Assembly: GCA_030278955.1 (NCBI GenBank)
Contig: JAOANR010000001.1
Coordinates: forward strand, 37,335,708-37,399,707
Reading direction: 5' to 3'
DNA length: 64,000 nucleotides
Origin: Hygrophila difformis
Taxonomy: Eukaryota > Streptophyta > Magnoliopsida > Lamiales > Acanthaceae
Under the pieces are notes generated by a model. The model had not been told where the DNA came from. It did not search any database and saw nothing but the letters and a program-made list of their open reading frames with translations. The stretch's first letter is position 1, and every line of letters starts with the position of its first letter. Positions 1 through 9,198 of the stretch are shown here, one piece after another. The position numbers were made by a program, and so were the translations under genes.

Positions 1-138
1 AACAATTTCATAAGATATGAAAATTTAAAGACATGATTTAAAGGCGTAATTTAAAGACGTGCATAATTTAAATAAATACTTAAAAATATTAAATCTTTTA
101 TTTCCCCGTTACGTAACCATTTCTTAATATTTTGTATA

Positions 139-360
139 GCCGGTGATCCGGCGGCCGCAGCCGTTTCGTAAGTATCTCGTATAGCCGGTGATCCGGCGGC
201 CGCAGCCGTTTCGTAAGTATCTCGTATAGCCGGTGATCCGGCGGCCGCAGCCGTTTCGTAAGTATCTCGTATAGCCGGTGATCCGGCGGCCGCAGCCGTT
301 TCGTAAGTATCTCATATAGCCGGTGATCCGGCGGCCAGCAGCCGTATCTGCCATACCCAG
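139..360 (-). repeat. Inverted-repeat minisatellite, five 45-bp units (LTR Z)
   Basis: Five near-identical 45-bp units start at 139, 184, 229, 274 and 319. Each contains GCCGG-TGAT-CCGGC, a perfect 5-bp inverted repeat with a 4-nt loop, followed by a GGCGGCCGCAGCC stretch. The 45-bp period is a multiple of three, which produces repetitive peptides on translation; I do not regard them as coding. LTR S and E2 have the same unit with other copy numbers and loop sequences. Confidence 0.9.
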
Positions 361-374
361 TAACACTCCGGAGC

Positions 375-403
375 CTCGGGAAATCCATACGGATAAACCC
401 GAG
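375..403 (-). other. Nested inverted repeat with ATCC-GTAT-GGAT core (LTR Z)
   Basis: On the minus strand CTCGGG and CCCGAG enclose the 12-nt palindrome ATCCGTATGGAT. It is followed by CTCCGGAGTG (364-373, reverse complement). The same core with a different outer stem occurs in E1 at 7517-7545, and a slightly degraded core with the same outer stem in LTR S at 4540-4568. Confidence 0.6.
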
Positions 404-2480
404 AGAGTAGGCAATGTATCTCCCGCCGATTGGCTTAATATCTCATCTAATTTCTCTCGTCCATTATAGGCCCGAAGAGAAAGGCTAGAGGGGCACCCTG
501 CAGAGCACTCACCCTCCACCCAAGTATCTCATGTATCATTTAGTTTTAACGTATCGGGGTTTTTCAAAAGTATAGATGTATCACATTTCAAGTCTTTGAT
601 CGTTCGTTTCGAAATTTCAAAATCTTTCGATTTAAAAGTCATTTGGCGTCACAGTTTACGCCTTTTTAATTTAAAAATTCGTTTCAAGTCCGAAAAATCT
701 GAAAATTTTACAGTTTATGCAAAACACCCTAACGAACAACTTCCGTGTTTTAACAATTTCGAAATAAGTTGAGGAATCATGTCAAAATCGAGTTTAATGC
801 AAAAACATTTCACTGCCCAGTGGCAGACTTGACACAGTTTAGAAAATCGCCCTTTTTAACATATCAAATGGACTCCAAAAATTCTGAAATTTTAAACACA
901 CATACAAGACATGATTATCTACAACTTTCATTTAGAATGCAAAGATTAAATCGGACTAGAAAATATAGAAACAGGTTCATCAAATTCGGACATATTCACA
1001 GGCAGATTTCGAAAGTGTCTTGTCAAAGCAGTTTATGTTCGATGCGATTTGAAATAGCAAACCTCAACGAAAATGTCTGAAATTTTTTACACAACCTAGA
1101 TTAATATGTTAGGATTAAAAGTCTAGTTTTGAGTTTTCGGGTTTGAACTCTCGAAATAGGGGTTTTGGTCCGATTTCAAATCTGTCGCAGTTTCACGTTC
1201 GACTCTCAAGGCAGGTTCTTCCTCGGCCGTTTTCAGATATCAAACATCAATGAAAAATTATGAAAATTTTACACAAACTAGATCTATGTCTTAGGAGAGT
1301 TTTTCATGTTTTAAGTTTTTCCGTTTGAGCAGTTTTAAAGGTTCGAAAATTCACACACAATTGCTGCGCCGGGGGTTTTTCGTGTTGACAGATTTTAGAG
1401 TTGCTAAATCTCTATGTTTGGTTACATTTTACGTCACCCAAAACCAAGTAAGCATTAACTTACAGTGGTAATGTGTTTGGTCGTCCTCGGGTCGCTTGGC
1501 TCGTCCAAATCCACTACGAACGGATCTCCTCAACGCCAAGCTTCCAACTTTGGCCACGATTTCAACTCGGAAGAATAAATCCAATGTTAGATCGAGTTTT
1601 CGGGTTCAAAAACTTAAATAGAAATCTGTGAACGACTTACCACAGATTAGACACTAGGAATCTTGTATTCAACGCCTCCTCCGTCGGTTTTCGTCGCCGG
1701 GAAGTGATCGGAAAGTCGTCGGGAAGTCGCCGGGAAGTGTTTTGGCTTTGGAGAGAGTTGAGAGAGTTTGAGAGTGAATGGTGACTGATTATGGGGGTGG
1801 AAAATCATCCCCATCGTCCTAATAGCCTTTCCCCCGTCTGGGATTGGCTTTCCTAAGTCGGGGAGTCGAAATATGGCAAGAATCCCCGAAATCGCGCAAT
1901 GTGATCGCCCACTGCTACATGGCGCGCCTTTGGCGCGGTTTTTATGGAAAAACCGCCCGGCCACCGCGCCAGCCCCGGCTGGGCTGCGGTCCATGCCGGG
2001 CCGTGCATTCCGTCGGGCCTTTTTGCCTCTCTTTCGGACTTCTGTCCTCCTACGTTTCCGGGCTCGATTTTTCGGGTCGTTCTCGGGTTAGGATTCCTAA
2101 CTTAAATTTGTTCCGACTTAAGTTGATTTCATGTTCGAAATCTTAAGTCCGTCGGTTTCGGATTTGTCGGCTTCTAATTCGCGTCCTTTGGCTCCCGTGC
2201 AATAACTTGTGTAATTAAATTTCTTCCGACTTCACGGGTTCTTGGAATTAGAATTATTTTCCTTCTTGAATTTTATTCCAATTATTTTGACTCAATTCAT
2301 GGAGTGTCCTCGAGCTTCCTTTCCCTCTTTTATTCCATTTTGAATTTTGAATCTATCGGCGTTTCATTTCCGAGCAATAATTTATTGTGATAAATTATTT
2401 TCTTTTTCTCGGAGATATTTCGACATTGATCGGAATAAATTTTATTCCTTTGGACGTTGATAAAAATCTGGGGTATTACA

Positions 2481-3226
2481 TTGGAGAGGAAGGATGGGAG
2501 AGTCTAGGGTTTGGTTTCTGAAAAGAATGGGGAATGGGCGCCCCAAATCCGTCCTTAAGCCTTTCCCTAAGGCTGTGATCGGCTTGCCACCGATTGAGGT
2601 CCGATTTTTGGCAAGAAAATCGCCATGGAAGGAAAGTTTACCTTCAGCACCTTTGGCGCGGTGGTGACGCGCACTTATGCTTTTGTCCGCGCGGAATGCA
2701 CGCGATCAGTCCTGGGACGTGTCTCCCTCATGTCGCGCAGTGGCCGCGCGTGTGCGCGCGGAGGGCGCGCGGCGGCCGGGCCGGCCGGTTCGGCGGTTCG
2801 GCGGTTCATGTGGTCCGTCGGGTCTTTCCTTCTTTTCTCTATCGGTTTTCTATCCTCTACATTTTTGGTTCGACTTTTCGGGTCATTTCCGGTTTGAAAT
2901 TTCTATCTTGATTTTATTATGAACTCGGGTTAATGCTCGCAACATTCCCGTGCAATAATTTATCTAATTAAATTAGTTCCAATTTCTCTTGACGATTTTC
3001 CCGGATATTACAGCCTACCCCCCTTAAGAATCAACTTCGCCCTCAAAGTTGTGTTTCGGTTTCCCGAGTTAAATGTTAGGATGCTCTTGGTTATGTTTCT
3101 ATTTTGTGACTTATTTCTTGACTGAACTTAGAATTTAGATTTCCAAGCTGCTCTACGTACCCTGTGAAGGGATCAAGTCATGACGTAGTTCAAAACAATT
3201 TGAATTTGTTTTTCTCGGGTGTTACA
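2481..3226 (-). mobile_element. LTR Y: gypsy LTR, distal part
   Basis: Remainder of an LTR interrupted by LTR Z at 2480. It holds a GC-rich U3-like stretch (2640-2830), an internal 'ggatattaca' LTR-edge relic directly followed by a reversed polypurine tract (3009-3030, CCTACCCCCCTTAAG), and a second terminus at 3216-3226 ('cgggtgttaca'). The next bases ATGTA are a possible TSD. The roughly 215 bp between the two edges corresponds to internal 3'-UTR sequence of related elements, so the LTR boundary has moved outward. No ORF is credible here. Confidence 0.65.
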
Positions 3227-3394
3227 ATGTATCTCAAATTTCACGTGGGGTCACCATCGTCCATAAAGGCACGAAGTGAATAGTTAGGGGGCACCCTGCA
3301 GAGCACTCACCCCTAATTTTAATTGATCAGTTTGTAAGGGGATTTTTCAAAATTCTTGTTTCATATACTTTATTTCAAAAAGAGATTTCTACTC
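3227..3394 (-). mobile_element. LTR X, left part (interrupted by LTR S)
   Basis: Short exposed piece of an older reverse LTR between insertions Y and S. It contains the conserved intron-proximal block (3291-3311, reverse complement of GGTGAGTGCTCTGC...). The last five bases TACTC (3390-3394) recur at 24570-24574, proving that the sequence continues there. No coding content. Confidence 0.75.
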
Positions 3395-4262
3395 TGTAAC
3401 ACCCCGGATTTGATAACCCAGGCCGGGATGCCACCGCCACACCTCCCAAGCAAGTCGAGGTCCTACGAGGTACCCAAACTCTCATATTAATTTCCCTTCC
3501 TTTAGGAAAAAGATGTGAAGGCTAAGGGTATAAAATAATTTAAAACAACCAAGTCCGGAAGTAATTATATTTAAAAATAATAATCATCCACATACGCAGC
3601 GGAAATATAAGTTGTGCATCGGAAATAAAATATAAGGGCGGACATGGCCAAAACTCGGGTTAACAGGCCCGTATGCAAGTCATGTAAAATAAATAACTAA
3701 ATGTCCAAAGTGATCCGCCGATGCATGATCATGCTCCGTACTCTGTAATAGAAAAATAAACAACGGGTTTTATCAGTATATAAAATACTGAGTAAGTTAA
3801 TCCCTAACATAGCAATAAAGGGATTTTAAAATTTTAATAATCAAAAACTCATTTTTTATTCATGTATGTTAAAACATGTAATTTGACTAATTAATAGACA
3901 ATAGTTTAATTCACATTTTCTCATGGCTAAATCAAATTTTAAAAATGAGAATTTAAGGCATAGACAAAATTTTAAAACATGGCATAGTGAATGTGAATAC
4001 TTAAATAGCATGAGTAAAGACATAATTTAAAAATAAGATAAAAACCTTTAAATTTTTCCATGAGTAAAAATTTACCAATTTATGAATAAGGATTTAACTT
4101 GCATACTTGAACAGGCACATTTTATTTCATAATTAACAATTTAAGCACAGTTATAAATTTAAGACATAATCTAAATGCGGAAAAAAAGACATAAATAAAT
4201 AAGAAAAAAGATTAAGTCTTTTAATTTTCCCGTTACGTCACCATTTCTCAATATTTAGTGTA

Positions 4263-4505
4263 GCCGGTCGTCCGGCAGCCGCAGTCGTTTCGTAAGTTTT
4301 TGTGTAGCCGGCGATCCGGCGGCCGCAGCCAATTTAGTAAGTGTCGTTTAGCCGGCGATCCGGCGGCCTCAGCCAATTTAGTAAGTTTCATTTAGCCGGT
4401 AGTCCGGCGGCCGCAGCCGTTTCGTAAGTTTCTTGTGTAGCCGGTCGTCCGGCAGCCGCAGCCGTTTCGTAAGTTTCTTGTGTAGCCGGTCGTCCGGCGG
4501 CCAAA
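4263..4505 (-). repeat. Inverted-repeat minisatellite, six 44-45-bp units (LTR S)
   Basis: Units start at 4263, 4307, 4351, 4395, 4440 and 4485. All six keep GCCGG and CCGGC arms exactly, while the 4-nt loop varies (TCGT, CGAT, CGAT, TAGT, TCGT, TCGT) and the linker diverges. The arms are more conserved than the loop or linker, which suggests that pairing matters. Confidence 0.88.
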
Positions 4506-5680
4506 GCCGTATTCGCCATACTCAGTAACACTCCGGAGCCTCGGGAAACCCATACGGATACTCCCGAGATTGTAGGCCATGTATCTCAATGCCGTTTTAG
4601 CGTATTATTTCAATAATATTCTCTCGTCCATTATAGGCACGCAGAGAAAGGCTAGAGGGGCATCCTGCAGAGCACTCACCCTCCACCAAAGTATCTCATA
4701 TATCGTTTCGATTTAGTGTAACGGGATTTTTCAAAAAGTATATCTTTATCGTATTTCAAGGTTTCGATCCTTTGTTTTGAAATTTCAAAATCTCACGATT
4801 TAAAAGTCGTTTAGCGTCACAGTTTGCGCCTTTTTGATTTAAAAACTCATTTGAAGTCCAAAAATCTAAAATTTTCACAGTATATCAAAAACACCCTAAC
4901 GAACAACTTTTGTGTTTTAACAATTTCAAAATAAGTTGAGGAAACATGTCAAAGATCGAGTTTATTGCACAACCAGAACACTGTCCGGATTCAGTTTTAC
5001 CACAGTCCAGAAAATCGACTTTTTTACATATCAAATAGACTCCAAAAATTCTGAAATTTTATATACACATACTAGACATGATTATTTATACAACTTTCAT
5101 TTAGATTGAAAGATCAATTCGGACTAGAAAATATAAAAACATGCTCATCAAGTTCGGACATCTACACTGTCAGTTTTCGAAAACGTCTTAAGATTTCATT
5201 TTATATTCGGAGCGATTTGGGGTAGTAAACATTGATGAAAATTTCTGAAATTTTTACACAACATAGTTTAATGTGTTAGAATCAAAAGTCTAGTTTTGAG
5301 TTTTTCGGTTTGAACTCTCAAAATAGAGTTTTTAATCGGATTTCAAAAATTGCGCAAGTTGGGGTTTTTAGGTTAGATTTTTACGTTTCGTTACAAAGAC
5401 ACTAAATCGAACGCCCCTAAGCCACCCGTATTGATATGAAAGGCATCAACTTACAGTGGTTAATGTCTAGGACGTCTCTGGATCGATCGGGGCACCCACG
5501 CTCACTACGAACACGTCCAAATCACTCCGTCACTAACTAGGATGTGAACACTTCTTCTCCACTTTCTCCTTACTCCGGTTTGCTCGTCGGGTGTTCAAGA
5601 ACACAAGAATTTGGGGTTTTCGGGTTGAGAGAAGTTTGAGAGAGTTGAGAGGTGGTTTTGGAGGGTGAATGGGGGTTAGA

Positions 5681-5685
5681 TAAAC
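5681..5685. repeat. Target-site duplication of E1 (TAAAC), left copy
   Basis: TAAAC immediately precedes the E1 5' LTR and recurs at 23856-23860 immediately after its 3' LTR, fixing the E1 borders inside LTR S. Confidence 0.93.
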
Positions 5686-7516
5686 TGTAATACCCGAGAA
5701 ATCGACATCGAAATTTAAATCCAAAATTAAAGAATTGGATTTATTAGAATCGAAATAATTCCGAGAGAGCGGAATTAAATATTTCGGATATTCGCGACTC
5801 GGGATAGATGAATCGAATTATCCCAATAATCTCGGATAATTCACATATTATGATTTGTAGAAATTAAAATCATAATATTATAAATAAAAAAAAAAAACGT
5901 GGGCTGGTGGCCGCGCGGTGCCCGCGCGGGGAGCGCCACCAGTGCGCCACCAGCAGCAGGCCTGCAGTTCAGGCGTTACACTCGGATTTTGCATTGATTT
6001 TCGATTTGGCACGTTTCCAATCGGTTTGAATTCAATCATCAGGCATTGTGGACGTTGTGGGGGTGTTATGATTGGATTGAGATGCATTAAAACCCCACAA
6101 ATTCAGTCTTTAAGCTCACACAACCCATCTTGGAGGATCCTATGGAGCTATGAGAGGAGTGGGGGAAATGGATGAGGTTTGAGGGTGTTAATTCGGGGTT
6201 ATGGGTTGGAAACTGTCCCCTCACCTCCCCACTATCCCATGGCAGCTATTGGGGCAATTACACCTCTACAAATACCTCCTACTCAGCCTCCATTCCACTC
6301 ATTTGCATTTCATCCGAAAATTAGAATTCAAGTGAGAGTGGTGAGAGTTTTGTGGTTGTTCATCATCTTTCCAGGGAGTGTGGACGAGTTCAAGAGGTCC
6401 AATCCCTTCTCACGTGTGTAGGTAATAGTTCTACTCCTTTCTCTTGGTCCTAGATTCGAGTTTTCTATCCTAGAACTGAGATTTCCACCGACGACTCAAT
6501 AATAGGTGCATTCGGTAGAAGTGTTGACTGTTGAGGCCGATCCGGACGATCTCAGGGATACCACCAAGGAGGTCTTTGATTCCTAACTCTTTCCAAGTAA
6601 GTTAGTATTGTGCACGTTGATTTTTAGGAGTTTTGATTGAGTATAACTCGAGATATAGGTTCATCTCTCCATCGTACAAAATCTGCCAAATAGGGTTTTT
6701 CCATGACCAATTTTATTGTTCTGAGTAATCGACCATGATCCATACATTTTTAGAAGATCCTTCCAAAATGAAACTTGTTCCTAAGTCCTAAAGATGCTCT
6801 CTGTAAATTATTATAATTTTTGGACATGTTTTGGTCATCCAAATTCGATCTGGTATTTTCTGTATATATGTTGACAGTTTTGATGTACATATGTAGTCAG
6901 TTTTTGTGGTTCGATTTACTCTTGCCTATGATCATTTTCAGTGATTAATGTCTTCATGAAACTTGTTCCAGTATGTGTTTAGATCATCTCTGTAAAATAT
7001 CAGAATTTTTGAATCACATTTGGAATTGCTATGAATTTTTAAAGAGGCTGTGGTCGAATGAACAGTAGGCTTTGAACTCTTTGGAAAAGATGGTTCTGAA
7101 ATGATTTTTTTGGGTCACTTAGATTCCGATTTTGAAGAAGCCTATTTCTATGAAAATACTTATTTTGATGTTTCCTAACCACTGTAATTTTTCCCGAATT
7201 TTTTTTACCGCATTTTTAAAGGTGATTTGAGAAACTGCCACAATGTCACTTTTGATCGGTAAATGCTATTTTGAATATTCGATGAACTAAGAGTCGATTG
7301 TTACTCGTTTTTGATATTATGTGAAATCTGGAAATGTGGTGATGTTATGGAATTAAAAAAAAAATGTGATTTTAAAACTTTGTAAGTTTTGATCGAGTGG
7401 GATGCCATGTCTTAGAGGGTAAGTGCACTTGGCGTGAGCTCGTTGGGCCGCCCCCTCTTTTGTAGCCAAAACGGCATATGTAAAATTGTGGTTTCGTGTT
7501 AGTAAGAGTCTATACT

Positions 7517-7545
7517 CCTAGATGTATCCGTATGGATTATCTAGG
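7517..7545 (+). other. Nested inverted repeat with ATCC-GTAT-GGAT core (E1)
   Basis: CCTAGAT and ATCTAGG (7 bp) enclose the core ATCCGTATGGAT; CTCCGGAGTG follows at 7547-7556. LTR Z keeps the same core but pairs CTCGGG with CCCGAG around it. In the E1 3' LTR copy the core reads ATCC/GGGT, which still pairs as T-G wobble. Confidence 0.6.
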
Positions 7546-7584
7546 TCTCCGGAGTGGTCTGTATAGGGTCACTGCTTTCACATC

Positions 7585-7679
7585 CCTCGTGGGTACGAGT
7601 CCCAGAGGTGGGTTGATTCGAAAGGGCATGAGCCTAGAATCTTTATGTTGAGTCCTTGTGGGTGTTAGTCCCAAAGGAC
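7585..7679 (+). repeat. Two T-arm-like bulged hairpins (E1 LTR)
   Basis: Unit 1 (7585-7608) pairs CCTC-(G)-TGGG with CCCA-GAGG around the 7-nt loop TACGAGT. Unit 2 (7652-7679) pairs GTCCTT-(G)-TGGG with CCCA-AAGGAC around TGTTAGT. Both have a single bulged G at the same place, the same inner 4 bp and a 7-nt loop. The outer stems differ in sequence yet both pair perfectly. The loop and inner stem resemble a tRNA T-arm (GGG-TTCGANT-CCC). Repeat spacing is 67 nt. Confidence 0.6.
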
Positions 7680-8235
7680 ATAATTGGTGTCCTCGATCAC
7701 AACGAACATTGGTAAAATATTCGTGGAATATGTGTAAGAGATTTTAAATTAATTTATTTACTCGTCTTTTTCAATAAATATATTATTTTGTATACTCTCC
7801 TAAAAACTTTTAAAATTCGTTGTGCTATATATTAACTTACACAGTACCTTTGTACTGATAAATTGTTGTTTTATTTTCTTTTCAGATTTCGCAGAGTAAG
7901 CATCGCATGGAGGGATGGGATTCCCATTAAAAAAAAAAAAGAAGACTTGTCGCATTTTAATTATTTTTAATTTATGCATTGGACTTGGACTTTGGTTTTG
8001 GCCGCATGTTTTGGCCTTGTTTGTTTTTGTTTCCGCATTGCTTATTCTTATTATTACGCGTGTTATACTCTGATTTTAAATTCGGGCTTATTTGAATGGT
8101 TTTAAATTATTTTAAAGAATTGATACAACTAGCCTTAGCATCTTTCTAGATAAGCTCGATTTTTATCGTGTCTTATTTAGAAAAGTGTGGCGGTAGCGTC
8201 CCGGCCTGGATGATCAAATCCGGGGTGTTACAAAG

Positions 8236-8247
8236 TGGTATCAGAGC
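8236..8247 (+). promoter_or_regulatory. E1 primer binding site (initiator-Met-tRNA type)
   Basis: TGGTATCAGAGC begins 3 nt after the 5' LTR. It is the usual plant retroelement sequence complementary to the 3' end of initiator methionine tRNA, which primes minus-strand DNA synthesis. Confidence 0.93.
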
Positions 8248-8497
8248 CCGAATTATTTATTTTTGAAGCTATTATTTTTCGGCCCAATATAGAGGCCCAA
8301 AATATTAAATATTATTTTTACGCATTTTAGATATTATTTCCATGGAAAAAACTTTATTTTAAAAACCATGGAAAAATATATCTCAAACAAATTCGACAAG
8401 TCTCAAAAAATTATTAGTATTATTTTTGGGGGGTGCATATGCATTAACATGTGTGCTTGAAATTGCAAAATATTGATGTGTTAAAATTTATTGTTAG

Positions 8498-8965
8498 ATG
8501 GCCGACCCAAAGCATTTTGACATGATGACCGATATGCTATGCTCGATGACTAGTATCATGCATGAATTGAGACATAGCCGTGATGAAGTTAGTGCATATA
8601 AGAATCATGTAAAAAGTATCGAGGGTGAGTTGAAGGAGTTGAGGAATGCTCGACAGCAGGATTTAAGCCGCATCGCTGCTCTTGAAACTTTGTTTCATGA
8701 GGAGCAACACAACAACCATATGCTTAGAGGACGTGTGTTCACTTTGGAGCACGAAATTGTGGATTTACAGAACCGGCTCAATGCACCGGAACCCGAAGAG
8801 GAAGAGGAAGAAGAGGAGGACCAAGACATGTATATCGATATTGAGGGCATGGAGGAGGAGGAACCAGAGGCGGAAGTAGTGGACCCACCGGTACCTCTCG
8901 ACTCCGATGAGGTGTATGAGCACGACAGGGCACTCCTCGGCTATTCTCCCGATTACCTACTCTAG
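8498..8965 (+). CDS. E1 extra ORF upstream of gag: coiled-coil, acidic-tail protein (155 aa)
   Basis: Uninterrupted 155-codon ORF between the primer site and gag, in a different frame from gag. I do not recognise a family. The first half is heptad-rich and likely a coiled coil (residues about 20-95). A run of glutamates starts near residue 98, the region to about residue 130 is very acidic, and the tail ends in YLL. The ATG directly follows TTATTGTTAG, which resembles a splice acceptor, so the ORF could be reached from the leader donor. It is intact while the adjacent gag-pol frame has five stops. Possible roles (gag accessory or chaperone, RNA or chromatin tether) are speculative. Alternatively it is a chance survivor, since at 468 bp few disabling hits are expected. 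Confidence 0.6.
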   Translation: MADPKHFDMMTDMLCSMTSIMHELRHSRDEVSAYKNHVKSIEGELKELRNARQQDLSRIAALETLFHEEQHNNHMLRGRVFTLEHEIVDLQNRLNAPEPEEEEEEEEDQDMYIDIEGMEEEEPEAEVVDPPVPLDSDEVYEHDRALLGYSPDYLL

Positions 8966-9198
8966 ATTGATCACATTATATCATTGGATTACTTACTGCT
9001 TTCGTATTTCATATTATCTTATTGCTTTCTGTTGTAGCTTGCCTTATAATCATCCTAAATGATCTAGTGCAATGAAGTATTTCCCTTTTTGCGTCATCTC
9101 TTTTAGAATTCTGCGTATTCGAGGTGTTAGAACTTTCTAACTTGGCTGCTAACCTACCGTAGAATTCGATTCTTACCCTTGCATGCTTATCTAACAGA

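Larger units (their letters stand above)
1..2480 (-). mobile_element. LTR Z: gypsy (Tekay-like) long terminal repeat, truncated by window edge
   Basis: Reverse-oriented LTR. Its terminus at 2471-2480 reads as the reverse complement of TGTAATACCCC and is followed by TTGGA, a possible TSD whose partner lies left of the window. It shares with LTR S and E2 the same ordered blocks on the minus strand: GTAAGTTAA (1455-1463), the conserved GGTGAGTGCTCTGC block (493-513), a nested inverted repeat (375-403) and a GCCGG/CCGGC array (139-360). There is no gag or pol, and the short ORFs in it are by-products of repeats and GC-rich sequence. The sequence after 2480 belongs to a different LTR (Y), so Z is an insertion into Y. 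Whether it is a solo LTR or the edge of a full element cannot be told. Confidence 0.8.
3395..5685 (-). mobile_element. Solo LTR S, first part (gypsy, Tekay-like)
   Basis: Begins TGTAACACCCCGGATTTG, the reverse complement of the LTR end used by E1 (...CGGGGTGTTACA), and continues at 23861-24569 after the E1 insertion. The flanking TSD TACTC (3390-3394, 24570-24574) with no second LTR or internal region identifies a solo LTR of about 3.0 kb once E1 is removed. Minus-strand blocks are a donor-like GTAAGTTGA (5446-5454), a GGTGAGTGCTCTGC block (4660-4680), a nested inverted repeat (4540-4568), a hairpin array (4263-4505) and an acceptor-like TTTCTATTACAG ending at 3743. Solo LTRs normally arise by recombination between the two LTRs of one element. 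Confidence 0.88.
6597..7885 (+). other. Predicted leader intron in E1 5' LTR
   Basis: A strong 5' splice-site match (AA|GTAAGTTAG) lies 330 nt downstream of a TATA-like box. A polypyrimidine tract with TTTTCAG (7885; alternative CAG at 7894) lies 347 nt before the LTR end. The same pair of signals recurs in the other long LTRs of the window at comparable places. Predicted length is 1289 nt. Inference only, with no transcript evidence. Confidence 0.5.
5686..8232 (+). repeat. E1 5' LTR (2547 bp)
   Basis: Starts TGTAATACCCGAG and ends CCGGGGTGTTACA. Features in order: GC-rich U3 block (5900-5960); TATA-like TACAAATA (6267-6274); donor-like GTAAGTTAG (6597-6605); second donor-like GGTAAGTGC (7418-7426); a nested inverted repeat (7517-7545); two T-arm-like hairpins (7585-7608, 7652-7679); and a pyrimidine-rich acceptor TTTTCTTTTCAG ending 7885. 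A likely transcript therefore starts near 6300 and would lose most of the LTR as an intron. The short ORFs here are not supported as genes. Confidence 0.9.

Noticed and set aside
139..360. CRISPR-like regular repeats
   Set aside because: Plant LTR context, tandem units without unique spacers, and no cas genes; they are LTR minisatellites.
98..519. ORFs with repeated peptides in LTR Z
   Set aside because: They arise because the 45-bp repeat unit is a multiple of three; the same repeat at 44-45 bp in LTR S does not keep a frame.
2594..2922. Overlapping plus-strand ORFs in LTR Y
   Set aside because: GC-rich U3 sequence open in several frames, with no family signature and no conservation between LTRs.
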